The notes under the pieces are model-generated. The model was not told the origin of the DNA. It worked only from the letters and a program-made list of their open reading frames with translations, and did not search any database. From positions 7,445 to 43,360 of the forward strand of contig MHDE01000007.1 in NCBI GenBank assembly GCA_001803465.1: a DNA stretch of 35,916 nucleotides, given 5' to 3'. A program made the translations under genes and the position numbers. How positions within the stretch are numbered: the stretch's first letter is position 1; every line of letters starts with the position of its first letter. Below, piece by piece: positions 15,770 through 24,620 of the stretch. The stretch is from Microgenomates group bacterium RIFCSPHIGHO2_01_FULL_45_11. GTDB taxonomy: Bacteria > Patescibacteriota > Microgenomatia > UBA1400 > 2-01-FULL-45-11.

Positions 15770-16792
15770 ATGCAAGAACAAATAAACAATCTTAAAAACG
15801 AAGCCATTGCGCTTATTACCCAGGCAGGTTCAGCCAACGAGCTCGAGGAATTGCGCCGGACGTATCTCGGGCGAAAAGGCAAAATTAATGAATTTGTCAA
15901 ACTCATGGCCGAAGCAACGGGTACAGAGCGGGCACAACTCGGCAAGTCAATTAACGAAACCAAGCAGGTTATCGTTCAAGCACTTACTGACCAGGCAGAA
16001 AATTACCGCCAGCAAACAGCGTGGCTGGATGTGACTCAGCCAGGGAAATTGCCACCGATGGGGCATTTGCATCCGATAACCCAAGCGATTGAGGAAATCA
16101 CCAGGATTTTTGAAGGGATTGGCTTTACGCGTGTCAGATACCCGGAAATTGATTACGACTGGTATGTCTTTACCGCGCTTAATATGCCGCCCAAGCACCC
16201 GGCGCGGGATGAATGGGAAACGTTCTTCATTGACGCCTCTTCCCATCCTAGTAAAGGCGAGTTGGTATTAACGACGCATACCAGTAACGGCCAAGTGCGA
16301 GAAATGGAACGGGTTAAGATACCTCCGATTAGAATGCTTAATATTGGTAAATGCTATAGGCGGCAACAGGATGTGACCCACACGGCTATGTTTCACCAAT
16401 TTGAAGGTTTGGTGATCGATTCGGGAATCACTATCCAACATTTGAAAGGGACGCTCAACTATTTCGCCAGGAAGTTTTACGGACCGCAAGCTAAATCTCG
16501 AATTAGGCCGTTTATGTTTAAGTTTACTGAACCAAGTTTTGAAGTTGATTTCTCCTGTGTCCACTGCAACGGTGAAGGCTGCAGATTTTGCAAGTCCGGT
16601 TGGCACGAAGTCGGTGGAGCCGGAATGGTACACCCTAATGTTTTGAAAGCGGGCGGGATTGACCCGGAAAAATATACAGGCTTTGCCTTTGGTTGGGGGG
16701 TGGAGCGGGTTTATACCCTAAAGCCAGGATTACACCTTGATGATATTAGACCTTTATATAGCACCAATTTGGAATTCCTTGAACAATTTTAA
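15770..16792 (+). CDS. pheS: Phenylalanyl-tRNA synthetase alpha subunit
   Basis: HPITQAIEEITRIFEGIGF, HTSNGQVREM, FEVDFSCVHCNGEGCRFCKSGWHEV, GFAFGWGVERV. Confidence 0.96.
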   Translation: MQEQINNLKNEAIALITQAGSANELEELRRTYLGRKGKINEFVKLMAEATGTERAQLGKSINETKQVIVQALTDQAENYRQQTAWLDVTQPGKLPPMGHLHPITQAIEEITRIFEGIGFTRVRYPEIDYDWYVFTALNMPPKHPARDEWETFFIDASSHPSKGELVLTTHTSNGQVREMERVKIPPIRMLNIGKCYRRQQDVTHTAMFHQFEGLVIDSGITIQHLKGTLNYFARKFYGPQAKSRIRPFMFKFTEPSFEVDFSCVHCNGEGCRFCKSGWHEVGGAGMVHPNVLKAGGIDPEKYTGFAFGWGVERVYTLKPGLHLDDIRPLYSTNLEFLEQF

Positions 16793-16805
16793 AAATTGAA
16801 AATTT

Positions 16806-18860
16806 ATGAACATTTTAATACCCCACCGTTGGTTGTTGGAACACTTGAAGACCTCCGTTTTGCCCCAAAAAATCCAGGAGTATTTATCTTTGTGCGGGCC
16901 GAGTGTGGAACGGTTGAGTAAGGTTGACGGTGATTGGATCTATGACATTGAGGTAACCACTAATCGGGTAGACATGATGAGTGTGATCGGTATTGCCCGA
17001 GAGGCGGCGGCGATTTTGCCAGAGTTTGGTGTCAAAGCTGAACTGGTTCCGCTGACTTTGCCACCGATAGCTAGTTACAAATCACTGGACATAAAAATCA
17101 TCAATAATCCTCAACTGTGTCAGCGGATTTTGGCAATCAAACTAGGAGGGGTAAAAATTGGACCGTCGCCAGAATGGCTACAAAAACGTCTCATCCAAGT
17201 GGGACAACGGCCACTCAACAACGTCATCGACATTACTAACTACGTGATGTGGGAAGTGGGGCATCCAGTGCACGTGTTTGATTATGACCGGTTGACTAAA
17301 AAAACGATTGCCGTTCGTGAAGCTAAAAAGGGTGAACGACTGAAAACCTTGGATGATAAAGTTCACCGACTTGTCGGTGGGGAAGTAGTGTTTGATGACG
17401 GTACAGGAACAATCATTGATTTGCCGGGAATTATGGGGACGGCCAACACGGTGGTGACTGATAAAACAACCAATATCCTACTGTGGATTGAATCGATTGA
17501 CCCGGTTAAGATTCGACAAGCGTCCATGACACTTGCGATTCGGTCACAAGCAGCGGTACTCAATGAAAAACAGGTAGATCCGGAGTTGGGACTGATGGCG
17601 GTGTTACGAGTTGTCGAACTGTGCCAAAAGCTAACCCAAGCCAAGGTGGCTAGTAAACTGGTGGATATTTACCCGGTCAAACCAGTTATTAAGCCAATTA
17701 CCTTAACCGATGAACGATTGACCACGTATTTAGGCCTTCGAGTTGAACCAGAGAGAGTAAAAGGGATTTTGGAAAGGTTGGGGTGCCAAATTCAAGTTAA
17801 AAATGAAAATTTAAAAGTTAAAAATAATAAAAAAGGCGGGGATGAGGAAACTATCAATTATGAGGTGGTGCCGCCGACCTGGAGGGCAAGAGACCTAACC
17901 ATTCCTGAAGATCTGATTGAGGAAGTGGCCAGAATTTACGGCTATCATAATTTCCCCAGTTCCGTCATGGCAACAACGATTCCAGATGCGCCGTCGGAAG
18001 AAAACTTTCGCTTGGAGTACCAAATAAAACAGTGGCTAACGGGCTGGGGATTTACTGAAATCTATACCTATTCCATGGTAGCCAAGGATTTGGTTTTGGC
18101 GTCAGGATATCCTCTGGCCTCACACTTAAAAATCAAGAACCCGTTGTCCGACGAGTGGGTTTATATGCGTCGGTCTTTGGTACCGTCGATCATGGCCGTC
18201 GTTGAAAGTAACCAGCGTGATATGATTCGGGTCTTTGAAATGCAAAATGTTTTTCACCCGGCAGGAAAACGGTCCGAACTACCGAATGAGGAATTACAAT
18301 TAGTGGTAGCGACTACGACGAGTTATCAGGAGTTGAAGGGTGTGGTTGATGGGTTGATGACTAAGTTGTTTTTGGCTAATGAACTTTACGTAGTGCCTAC
18401 TAACGTTGATCAGGATGGTTTTGGCGTGGGGCAGACCGGAGAGATAGTGGTCGGGAAAAAACGGCTAGGAGTAATGGGACAATTGAAGGCAAAGAAAATG
18501 TGGGTGGCGAAAATTTTGATGAGGGAGTTAATGGCTTTGGCCAGAACGCACCCCCGGTATATTCCGATTAAAACCACGCCACCGATTAGGGAAGACTTGA
18601 CGTTTCAGGTTCCAGATAAAACCTACCTTGGTAACTTGCTCCTTACTGTTGCTAAGACGAGTAAACTGGTGGAGACAGCGATTATTTCTAAGCGTTATAA
18701 ACCACCAACGGCAACCGATTCTACCAATATTACTTTGACTCTGACTTACCGTGACCCCAAGAAATCGCTGACTGATAAAGAACTAATGCCGGTTCGGAAA
18801 AAGATTGCGACCTCCTTAGCGCAACTGTATTCAGCTCAACTGGTTGGTTTACTGGAGTAA
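16806..18860 (+). CDS. pheT: Phenylalanyl-tRNA synthetase beta subunit, no N-terminal EMAP/tRNA-binding domain
   Basis: NVIDITNYVMWEVGHPVHVFD, IPEDLIEEVARIYGYHNFP; C-terminal FDX-ACB-like region. Confidence 0.95.
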   Translation: MNILIPHRWLLEHLKTSVLPQKIQEYLSLCGPSVERLSKVDGDWIYDIEVTTNRVDMMSVIGIAREAAAILPEFGVKAELVPLTLPPIASYKSLDIKIINNPQLCQRILAIKLGGVKIGPSPEWLQKRLIQVGQRPLNNVIDITNYVMWEVGHPVHVFDYDRLTKKTIAVREAKKGERLKTLDDKVHRLVGGEVVFDDGTGTIIDLPGIMGTANTVVTDKTTNILLWIESIDPVKIRQASMTLAIRSQAAVLNEKQVDPELGLMAVLRVVELCQKLTQAKVASKLVDIYPVKPVIKPITLTDERLTTYLGLRVEPERVKGILERLGCQIQVKNENLKVKNNKKGGDEETINYEVVPPTWRARDLTIPEDLIEEVARIYGYHNFPSSVMATTIPDAPSEENFRLEYQIKQWLTGWGFTEIYTYSMVAKDLVLASGYPLASHLKIKNPLSDEWVYMRRSLVPSIMAVVESNQRDMIRVFEMQNVFHPAGKRSELPNEELQLVVATTTSYQELKGVVDGLMTKLFLANELYVVPTNVDQDGFGVGQTGEIVVGKKRLGVMGQLKAKKMWVAKILMRELMALARTHPRYIPIKTTPPIREDLTFQVPDKTYLGNLLLTVAKTSKLVETAIISKRYKPPTATDSTNITLTLTYRDPKKSLTDKELMPVRKKIATSLAQLYSAQLVGLLE

Positions 18861-18930
18861 AAGTAGCGACTCTTCCCGAGGTTGTCTCAAGTGTTAACCC
18901 CCGGGGTTGGAGGAGATAATGGGAAACAAC

Positions 18931-19149
18931 TTATATCACTTCTCCTGTGCTTAACAGGACCCTGATTTTTACTCCTGATCCAGTTTCTAATTCTACTATC
19001 GAGCGCCAAAAATCTAACTTTTCAACAATTCTATCAGCTTCGTCAGGAGGGATCTGATACCAGTCGGTTATTTCCTTAGCGGAAAGAAAGCTGTTCTTTA
19101 CAACATCTCTAGCAATAGCCGCAATAACTCGTTCGCTTAATCTTTCCAT
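18931..19149 (-). CDS. Small hypothetical protein, possible winged-helix
   Basis: MERLSERVIAAIARDVVKNSFLSAKEITDWYQIPPDEADRIVEKLDFW. Confidence 0.5.
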   Translation of the reverse strand: MERLSERVIAAIARDVVKNSFLSAKEITDWYQIPPDEADRIVEKLDFWRSIVELETGSGVKIRVLLSTGEVI

Positions 19150-19289
19150 TCTCAACCTCGTCGGTGGCAAGACGCTGCCAGAGATTAATAAACTGCTGTC
19201 ACTTTAGACCAGTATCAATTCCGAGGTGACTACCTAACACCACCTCCGAAGTGGTGAGGAGGTCCGAGGTGTTGATAGGTGGTGACGAG

Positions 19290-19598
19290 CTAGCCTTCGG
19301 CGAGAAGTACGTATCCTAAAAAAGGAAAGACGTCTTGATTTAATGTCCCCAACATCTCTTCTCCACCATACCAAGTTCCGATACATAATGTGTCCGGAGA
19401 AGCTGTCCGTAAGCAGGGAGCAAGAGAACTGACTCCTGCTGCCAATACTGGAGGGTTGTCTCCGCCGCCTTGAATGATGGCCACTCTTCCACCACTGCTA
19501 AAGTAAGTTGTTTCGTCAACAGCACCATGACCACTTAGACATTGACGACATTGACTGGTGTCAAGCAGGGGAATTAATGGTAACTGTTTCTCAGTCAT
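19290..19598 (-). CDS. Hypothetical protein
   Basis: 102-aa ORF, immediately downstream of the next minus-strand ORF. Confidence 0.5.
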   Translation of the reverse strand: MTEKQLPLIPLLDTSQCRQCLSGHGAVDETTYFSSGGRVAIIQGGGDNPPVLAAGVSSLAPCLRTASPDTLCIGTWYGGEEMLGTLNQDVFPFLGYVLLAEG

Positions 19599-19606
19599 AG
19601 TTGGTA

Positions 19607-19936
19607 TTATAGATCAGGGTAAAAGAGTTGCATCCGAATTAACGGGTCGAATGGAGATTCGCCTTGGACGGTACGAGTGATTATCCTGCCATCAAGGTGG
19701 TAAATGAACGTTGTCATTTCATCATCATCGGCATCCGGAAAGATCGCAATTGGCTGACCAGCTAAGATAAAAAGGTTTTCTGATATTTCCATAACTTCAT
19801 CGTTTTCATTTGCCGTTGGTGCCCAACGGACACCTATTTCCGACGGATAGTCGATTGGCCAAATGCCGCGAGCTAATTGTTCACTGATGGCTTTAATTTC
19901 TGCTGCTTTTTTCTCTTTTAATGTCTCTATGTCCAT
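19607..19936 (-). CDS. Hypothetical protein
   Basis: 109-aa ORF, plausible composition. Confidence 0.6.
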   Translation of the reverse strand: MDIETLKEKKAAEIKAISEQLARGIWPIDYPSEIGVRWAPTANENDEVMEISENLFILAGQPIAIFPDADDDEMTTFIYHLDGRIITRTVQGESPFDPLIRMQLFYPDL

Positions 19937-19962
19937 TTACATTACCTCAAAATTGCTACTTT

Positions 19963-22539
19963 TTAAGGAGTCGGGCTAGGAGCGGGAGTCGGTTCTTCCC
20001 AAGTCACACCGCCGACGCCGATACGATGTTCTTCGGATTCGGCATTCCTACCGTCTTTCATGGTGACTCTGACTCGGACGGTATGGCGGCCGGTACCTAG
20101 ATTGGTGGTTTCGCTAATGCGACTGCCGGTAAAGCTTAGGTGAACTGAGCCGTCGACCAAGAAATCAACTTTGTCAATGTCGCCTTCGGCGATGACGTCT
20201 ATTTCCACCGGAATGTCGTTGCCGTCAAAGTTTTGATGGTCTTCGGGTTTTTTGAAGCGGATGGCGATGTCTTTTTTGGAATCACATTGTTCCCGCGGCG
20301 GTTGGTACTTGGGGTCGGAATAACCAGCCAGCCAAGCGTCGATGCCTGACTGCCACTTATTGACTTCTTGGTTAAACGGATCTTTTTCTTGTAAAACTAC
20401 AAATTCCTTTTCGTCGTAGTCGCCTTTGGCGATATCGACTTCGGTGGCGAGCTTACCGGATGATTTGCAGAGTTTGAGCATGGCGTGAATGGGGTCGGGA
20501 AGAGAAGGCAGAGTGCCGTCGATAATGTATTCAGTTCTTGCGACAAAGCCGTGGTGCTCCGGATAGCCGGAAACGGAGTCTACTAAAACGGCCTTGATGT
20601 TACCAGGAATTGGCCAGGGTTCGGAGGCATGGTCTTTAATGACTTCGGTCATAATCCGCCGCCAGATAGGCGAAGCGCCGGTAACACCCGAGGCTACTTC
20701 TTTCATGGGGCTATTGTCATTATTGCCCACCCAGACGCCAACGATGCCCCGACGATTCCAGCCGACGGTCCAGTTGTCGCGCTTGTCGTTGGTGGTGCCG
20801 GTTTTGACGGCAATTTCATTGCCCATATTGAGATAGGAGTTAGGGCCAAAAGTTAGCAAGCGGGCGTTGTTGTCGCTTAAAATGTGGTTAATTAAGAAGG
20901 TCTCAGATTCTTCCAAAACGCGCCGGCCTTCAATAGATTTTTGTTCATACAAGGTTTTGCCATCCTGGTCTTCGACTTTGAGGATGCTGACCGGTTCAAT
21001 TTTATGGCCGCTGTTGGCAAAAGCGCTGTAGGCGGTAACCATGTCAAGAAGGCGAACTTCGCCGCCGCCGAGGGTAACTGCCAGACCGAAGCGGCTCAAG
21101 TTTTCAGTTGTCGGTTCGAGGGAGGTAAAACCCAGATCGAAAGCGGTCTGGAGCATGTTTTTGACGCCAACTAGAGCCAGCAATTTGACCGAGGGGAGGT
21201 TTAAGGAGCTCCCCAGAGCAAAGCGGAGTTGAACCGGGCCGCGGAATTTGCCGTCATAGTTGGCCGGAGCATAGGCTGGTTGACCGAAGCCACCAGGGAA
21301 TTCGGTGGCAGCATCGACCAACATAGTGGCTGGGGTATAACCCTGTTTAAAGGCGGTAACATAGGTAACTGGTTTGATGGCTGAACCGGGCTGGCGAAGG
21401 GAAGTAGTGACGTTGACTTGACCATCATAATCCTTAGCAAAAAAGTCTTTACTGCCGACCATAGCCAGGACTTCGCCATTGTTAGGATCCATGACGACAG
21501 CGGCGCCGTTGCCAATGTCTTGATTTTTCACTTTTTCGATTTCTTCGCTAACAATGGTTTGGGCTTTCTCCTGCAAGTCGAAGTCGAGGGTGGTGGTAAC
21601 TTTGAGGCCGCCCTGTTCGACCAGACGATCGCCATAGATATCAATTAGTTTTTCTTTGACGTACATGACAAAATGTGGGGCTTTGATGCCGACAGATTGG
21701 GGGAGAAACTCAACGTCGGCCAATTCTTTGCCGACAGCCTCTTCTTGTTCTTTGGTAAGGTAACCGTCTTCGCGCATCCGACGAAGCACATGTTTGGTGC
21801 GGTCAATATAAGCATCCGGGTAGGGACCATAAGGCGAGTAGACGCTGGGACGCTGAGGCATGCCCGCCAGAATGGCGCTTTCGAGGAGAGTTAAGTCGTT
21901 AACTTTTTTACCAAAGTAAGTTTCAGCGGCGGTAGCTACACCCCAGGCAGTGCCTCCATAAGGCGCTTCGTTCAAGTACATCTGGAGAATTTGGTCTTTG
22001 TTGTAACGCCGTTCGATTTGGACGGCTAAGATAAACTCTTTGATTTTTCTCGGGAGAGTGCGTTCGGAAGAAAGCAGGACGTTTTTGACCAGCTGTTGAG
22101 TGAGAGTGGAGCCGCCGGCTAGCTGGCCCCGAAAAGCGATGGTCAAAAATGCCCGGGTCAAGCCTTTGGGGTCAAAACCGCCATGTTTATAAAAATTTTG
22201 GTCTTCAATGGCCACCGTCGCTTGTTTTAAATACTCAGGCAAGTCTTTAAACTCAATGGAGGTACGTTGCTCCTGGCTAAAAACGTCGTAGAGAAGATTG
22301 CCCTCCCTATCTAAAATTTTGGTGGCAAAGCCTTCGCGGCGAACGACTTTGTCTGGAGAAGGCAAATCGCGGGCGTACCAGGCGAAAAGCAAAGCGGTTA
22401 GTAAAGATCCAGCAATAACAACGAGGAGAAGGCCCAAAGCGGCAGTTCTAACCAGTTGAGCTTTCTTTAAACCGCGGGGTAGACGGCGAAACTGGTGAAT
22501 TCCTATCAGGCGTTTCCGCCATAGTTGACGCCAATTCAT
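19963..22539 (-). CDS. Class A penicillin-binding protein (PBP1A-type transglycosylase/transpeptidase)
   Basis: ATVAIEDQNFYKHGGFDPKGL...GGSTLTQQLVKN; RQPGSAIKPVTY; VKTGTTNDKRDNW. Confidence 0.95.
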   Translation of the reverse strand: MNWRQLWRKRLIGIHQFRRLPRGLKKAQLVRTAALGLLLVVIAGSLLTALLFAWYARDLPSPDKVVRREGFATKILDREGNLLYDVFSQEQRTSIEFKDLPEYLKQATVAIEDQNFYKHGGFDPKGLTRAFLTIAFRGQLAGGSTLTQQLVKNVLLSSERTLPRKIKEFILAVQIERRYNKDQILQMYLNEAPYGGTAWGVATAAETYFGKKVNDLTLLESAILAGMPQRPSVYSPYGPYPDAYIDRTKHVLRRMREDGYLTKEQEEAVGKELADVEFLPQSVGIKAPHFVMYVKEKLIDIYGDRLVEQGGLKVTTTLDFDLQEKAQTIVSEEIEKVKNQDIGNGAAVVMDPNNGEVLAMVGSKDFFAKDYDGQVNVTTSLRQPGSAIKPVTYVTAFKQGYTPATMLVDAATEFPGGFGQPAYAPANYDGKFRGPVQLRFALGSSLNLPSVKLLALVGVKNMLQTAFDLGFTSLEPTTENLSRFGLAVTLGGGEVRLLDMVTAYSAFANSGHKIEPVSILKVEDQDGKTLYEQKSIEGRRVLEESETFLINHILSDNNARLLTFGPNSYLNMGNEIAVKTGTTNDKRDNWTVGWNRRGIVGVWVGNNDNSPMKEVASGVTGASPIWRRIMTEVIKDHASEPWPIPGNIKAVLVDSVSGYPEHHGFVARTEYIIDGTLPSLPDPIHAMLKLCKSSGKLATEVDIAKGDYDEKEFVVLQEKDPFNQEVNKWQSGIDAWLAGYSDPKYQPPREQCDSKKDIAIRFKKPEDHQNFDGNDIPVEIDVIAEGDIDKVDFLVDGSVHLSFTGSRISETTNLGTGRHTVRVRVTMKDGRNAESEEHRIGVGGVTWEEPTPAPSPTP

Positions 22540-22636
22540 GGTACTATTTTAACAGAGGAACGGTGAACGTTCCAGGGAAGGAAAGTTTCTAGAAAATTGT
22601 CTGAAAGCATTTAAATAATTTCTAAGGAAAATTTAT

Positions 22637-23071
22637 ATGAAGTTGGTTATTCAACGAGTTGATGAAGGATTGGTGACAGTGGCCGACAAAGTGGTGGGGA
22701 AAATTGGGGGGGGTTACGTGGTGTTAGTAGGAATTGGCAAGAATGATGAGGAGAAGGTGGTGCGGGCGATGGCCAAAAAGCTGATTGACCTTCGAATTAT
22801 GGCGGATGAAAAGGGGAAGATGAACCAGTCGATTGTTGAAGTTTCTGGCGAGATTCTACTAGTATCTCAATTTACCTTGTACGCCCAAACAGCTGGTCGG
22901 CGGCCCGGTTTTACTCAAGCGGCGTCACCAGATGAGGCTCGGAAATTATTCGAATTATTCGTAAACGAGATTAGAAAAGCCGGAGTTATAGTTCAAACCG
23001 GACAATTTGGCGAGTATATGAAAGTAACGCTAACTAACGATGGGCCAGTGACCATAATATTAGAGAGTTAG
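22637..23071 (+). CDS. dtd: D-aminoacyl-tRNA deacylase
   Basis: MKLVIQRVDEGLVTV...GEILLVSQFTLYAQTAGRRPGFTQAASP...TNDGPVTI. Confidence 0.95.
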   Translation: MKLVIQRVDEGLVTVADKVVGKIGGGYVVLVGIGKNDEEKVVRAMAKKLIDLRIMADEKGKMNQSIVEVSGEILLVSQFTLYAQTAGRRPGFTQAASPDEARKLFELFVNEIRKAGVIVQTGQFGEYMKVTLTNDGPVTIILES

Positions 23072-23279
23072 AAATCCCTTCGACTGGTTCCCTCCTTCGT
23101 CCTTCGATTAACTCAGGACTACGGTGGGCAGACAGGGCAAGCATGAATTATGAATAAGGCAACAGTAAACAGAACAGCAAACAAAAAAGACTCTTGAAAC
23201 AGTTTCAGGCCTGATATAATCGAGGGGGGGAGATTATTGGAAGTGTCTAGGAAAGTGGGAAAACATATAATTGGGGACT

Positions 23280-24470
23280 ATGACAATTGATGAAGCATTG
23301 ACCAGGCGAGTGGATAAAATATTGCCTTCTAAAGAGGGTTTAAGGCAGCTAATGGAAAAAGGGAAGATTCGGCTGTATCAGGGTTTTGACCCGAGCAAGC
23401 CGGACCTTCACATCGGTCATTTAGTGGGACTATTGCAACTTAAAGCTTTTCAAGACTTGGGTCACGAAGTCATCTTTTTGATCGGGGACTTTACCGGCAT
23501 GATCGGCGATCCGACTGATAAATCGGAGACCCGAGCCAAGCTAACGCGTAAACAAGTAGAAGAAAATGCCAAAACCTACCAAAAACAAGCGGGTAGGATT
23601 TTACGGTTCGAAGGAAAAAATGCTGCCAGGATGCGGTTTAATTCCGAATGGCTTAAGAAACTAACTCTTGCCGATGTGATTGAGCTATCAAGCAATTTTA
23701 CCGTACAACAACTGATTGAGCGAGATATGTTTCAGAAGCGGATTGGTGATAAGAAGCCAATCTTCTTGCACGAATTTATGTATCCTTCGCTAGTGACGTA
23801 CGATGCTATCGTTCTTAAAGTCGATCTGGAAATAGGAGGTGGTGACCAACTTTTTAATATGACTGTCGGCCGACCGCTTATTAAACAACAAATCAATAAA
23901 GATAAATTCGTCCTCACCACCAAATTATTGGCTGATGCGGCAGGCAATAAGATTGGTAAAACGGCCGGTAATGCCATTAATTTGTTTGCTGATGCCAACG
24001 ATCTATATGGACAAATAATGTCGCTGTCTGATGAGGTAGTAATAGAGGCGTTTAGATTAATCACTGAAGTACCGCTGGCGGTGATTGATGATTTAGCCGC
24101 AGAAATGAAGACGCGACCAATGGCGGTCAAAAAGCAGCTGGCGTTTGAAGTCACCAAGCTCTGTCAAGGTAAAGAGGTGGCCCAAGCGGCGCAAAAACAT
24201 TTTGAGCTGACAGTTCAAGGCGGAAAAGTGCCAGAAAAAATAGCGACTGTGCCTAACTGGAAAACTCCCTTGACTGCTTCAGCTACCGTGGCTCGAATGG
24301 TTCCCGATACAACCCACTCGGAAATCAAGCGGCTGATGCGACAGGGTGGAGTAGAATGGAATGGGGTAGTAATTACTGACGTAACAAAAATGATTACCCC
24401 TAAATCCGGCGATGTGTTAAAGCTTGGTAAGAGAACCTTTGTCCGAGTAAAAACTGATGAGTCTAAGTAA
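23280..24470 (+). CDS. tyrS: Tyrosyl-tRNA synthetase
   Basis: YQGFDPSKPDLHIGHLVGL (HIGH); GGGDQLFN; C-terminal S4-like domain. Confidence 0.95.
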   Translation: MTIDEALTRRVDKILPSKEGLRQLMEKGKIRLYQGFDPSKPDLHIGHLVGLLQLKAFQDLGHEVIFLIGDFTGMIGDPTDKSETRAKLTRKQVEENAKTYQKQAGRILRFEGKNAARMRFNSEWLKKLTLADVIELSSNFTVQQLIERDMFQKRIGDKKPIFLHEFMYPSLVTYDAIVLKVDLEIGGGDQLFNMTVGRPLIKQQINKDKFVLTTKLLADAAGNKIGKTAGNAINLFADANDLYGQIMSLSDEVVIEAFRLITEVPLAVIDDLAAEMKTRPMAVKKQLAFEVTKLCQGKEVAQAAQKHFELTVQGGKVPEKIATVPNWKTPLTASATVARMVPDTTHSEIKRLMRQGGVEWNGVVITDVTKMITPKSGDVLKLGKRTFVRVKTDESK

Positions 24471-24561
24471 GAGACAGCGGAAAATTTGGACGATAATTAT
24501 CTTTATCGCCGGCCTAGCGCTGGTGGCGACATCACTACTGCCTTTTTTCTTTGCTTCTTAA
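24457..24561 (+). CDS. Small single-TM protein (34 aa)
   Basis: MSLSKRQRKIWTIIIFIAGLALVATSLLPFFFAS; ATG overlaps the tyrS 3' end. Confidence 0.5.
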   Translation: MSLSKRQRKIWTIIIFIAGLALVATSLLPFFFAS

Positions 24562-24620
24562 CTGGCGGTATAAATATTTTTCTAACACCCTCTTGAAATT
24601 TTGCTTGTTATACTAGGGCT

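Noticed and set aside
16268-16633. 121-aa minus-strand ORF
   Set aside because: Shadow ORF of pheS
20594-21894. Plus-strand ORFs antisense to the PBP gene
   Set aside because: Shadow ORFs opposite a clearly conserved coding sequence
23732-24157. 141-aa minus-strand ORF
   Set aside because: Antisense shadow of tyrS with Ser/Leu-rich composition
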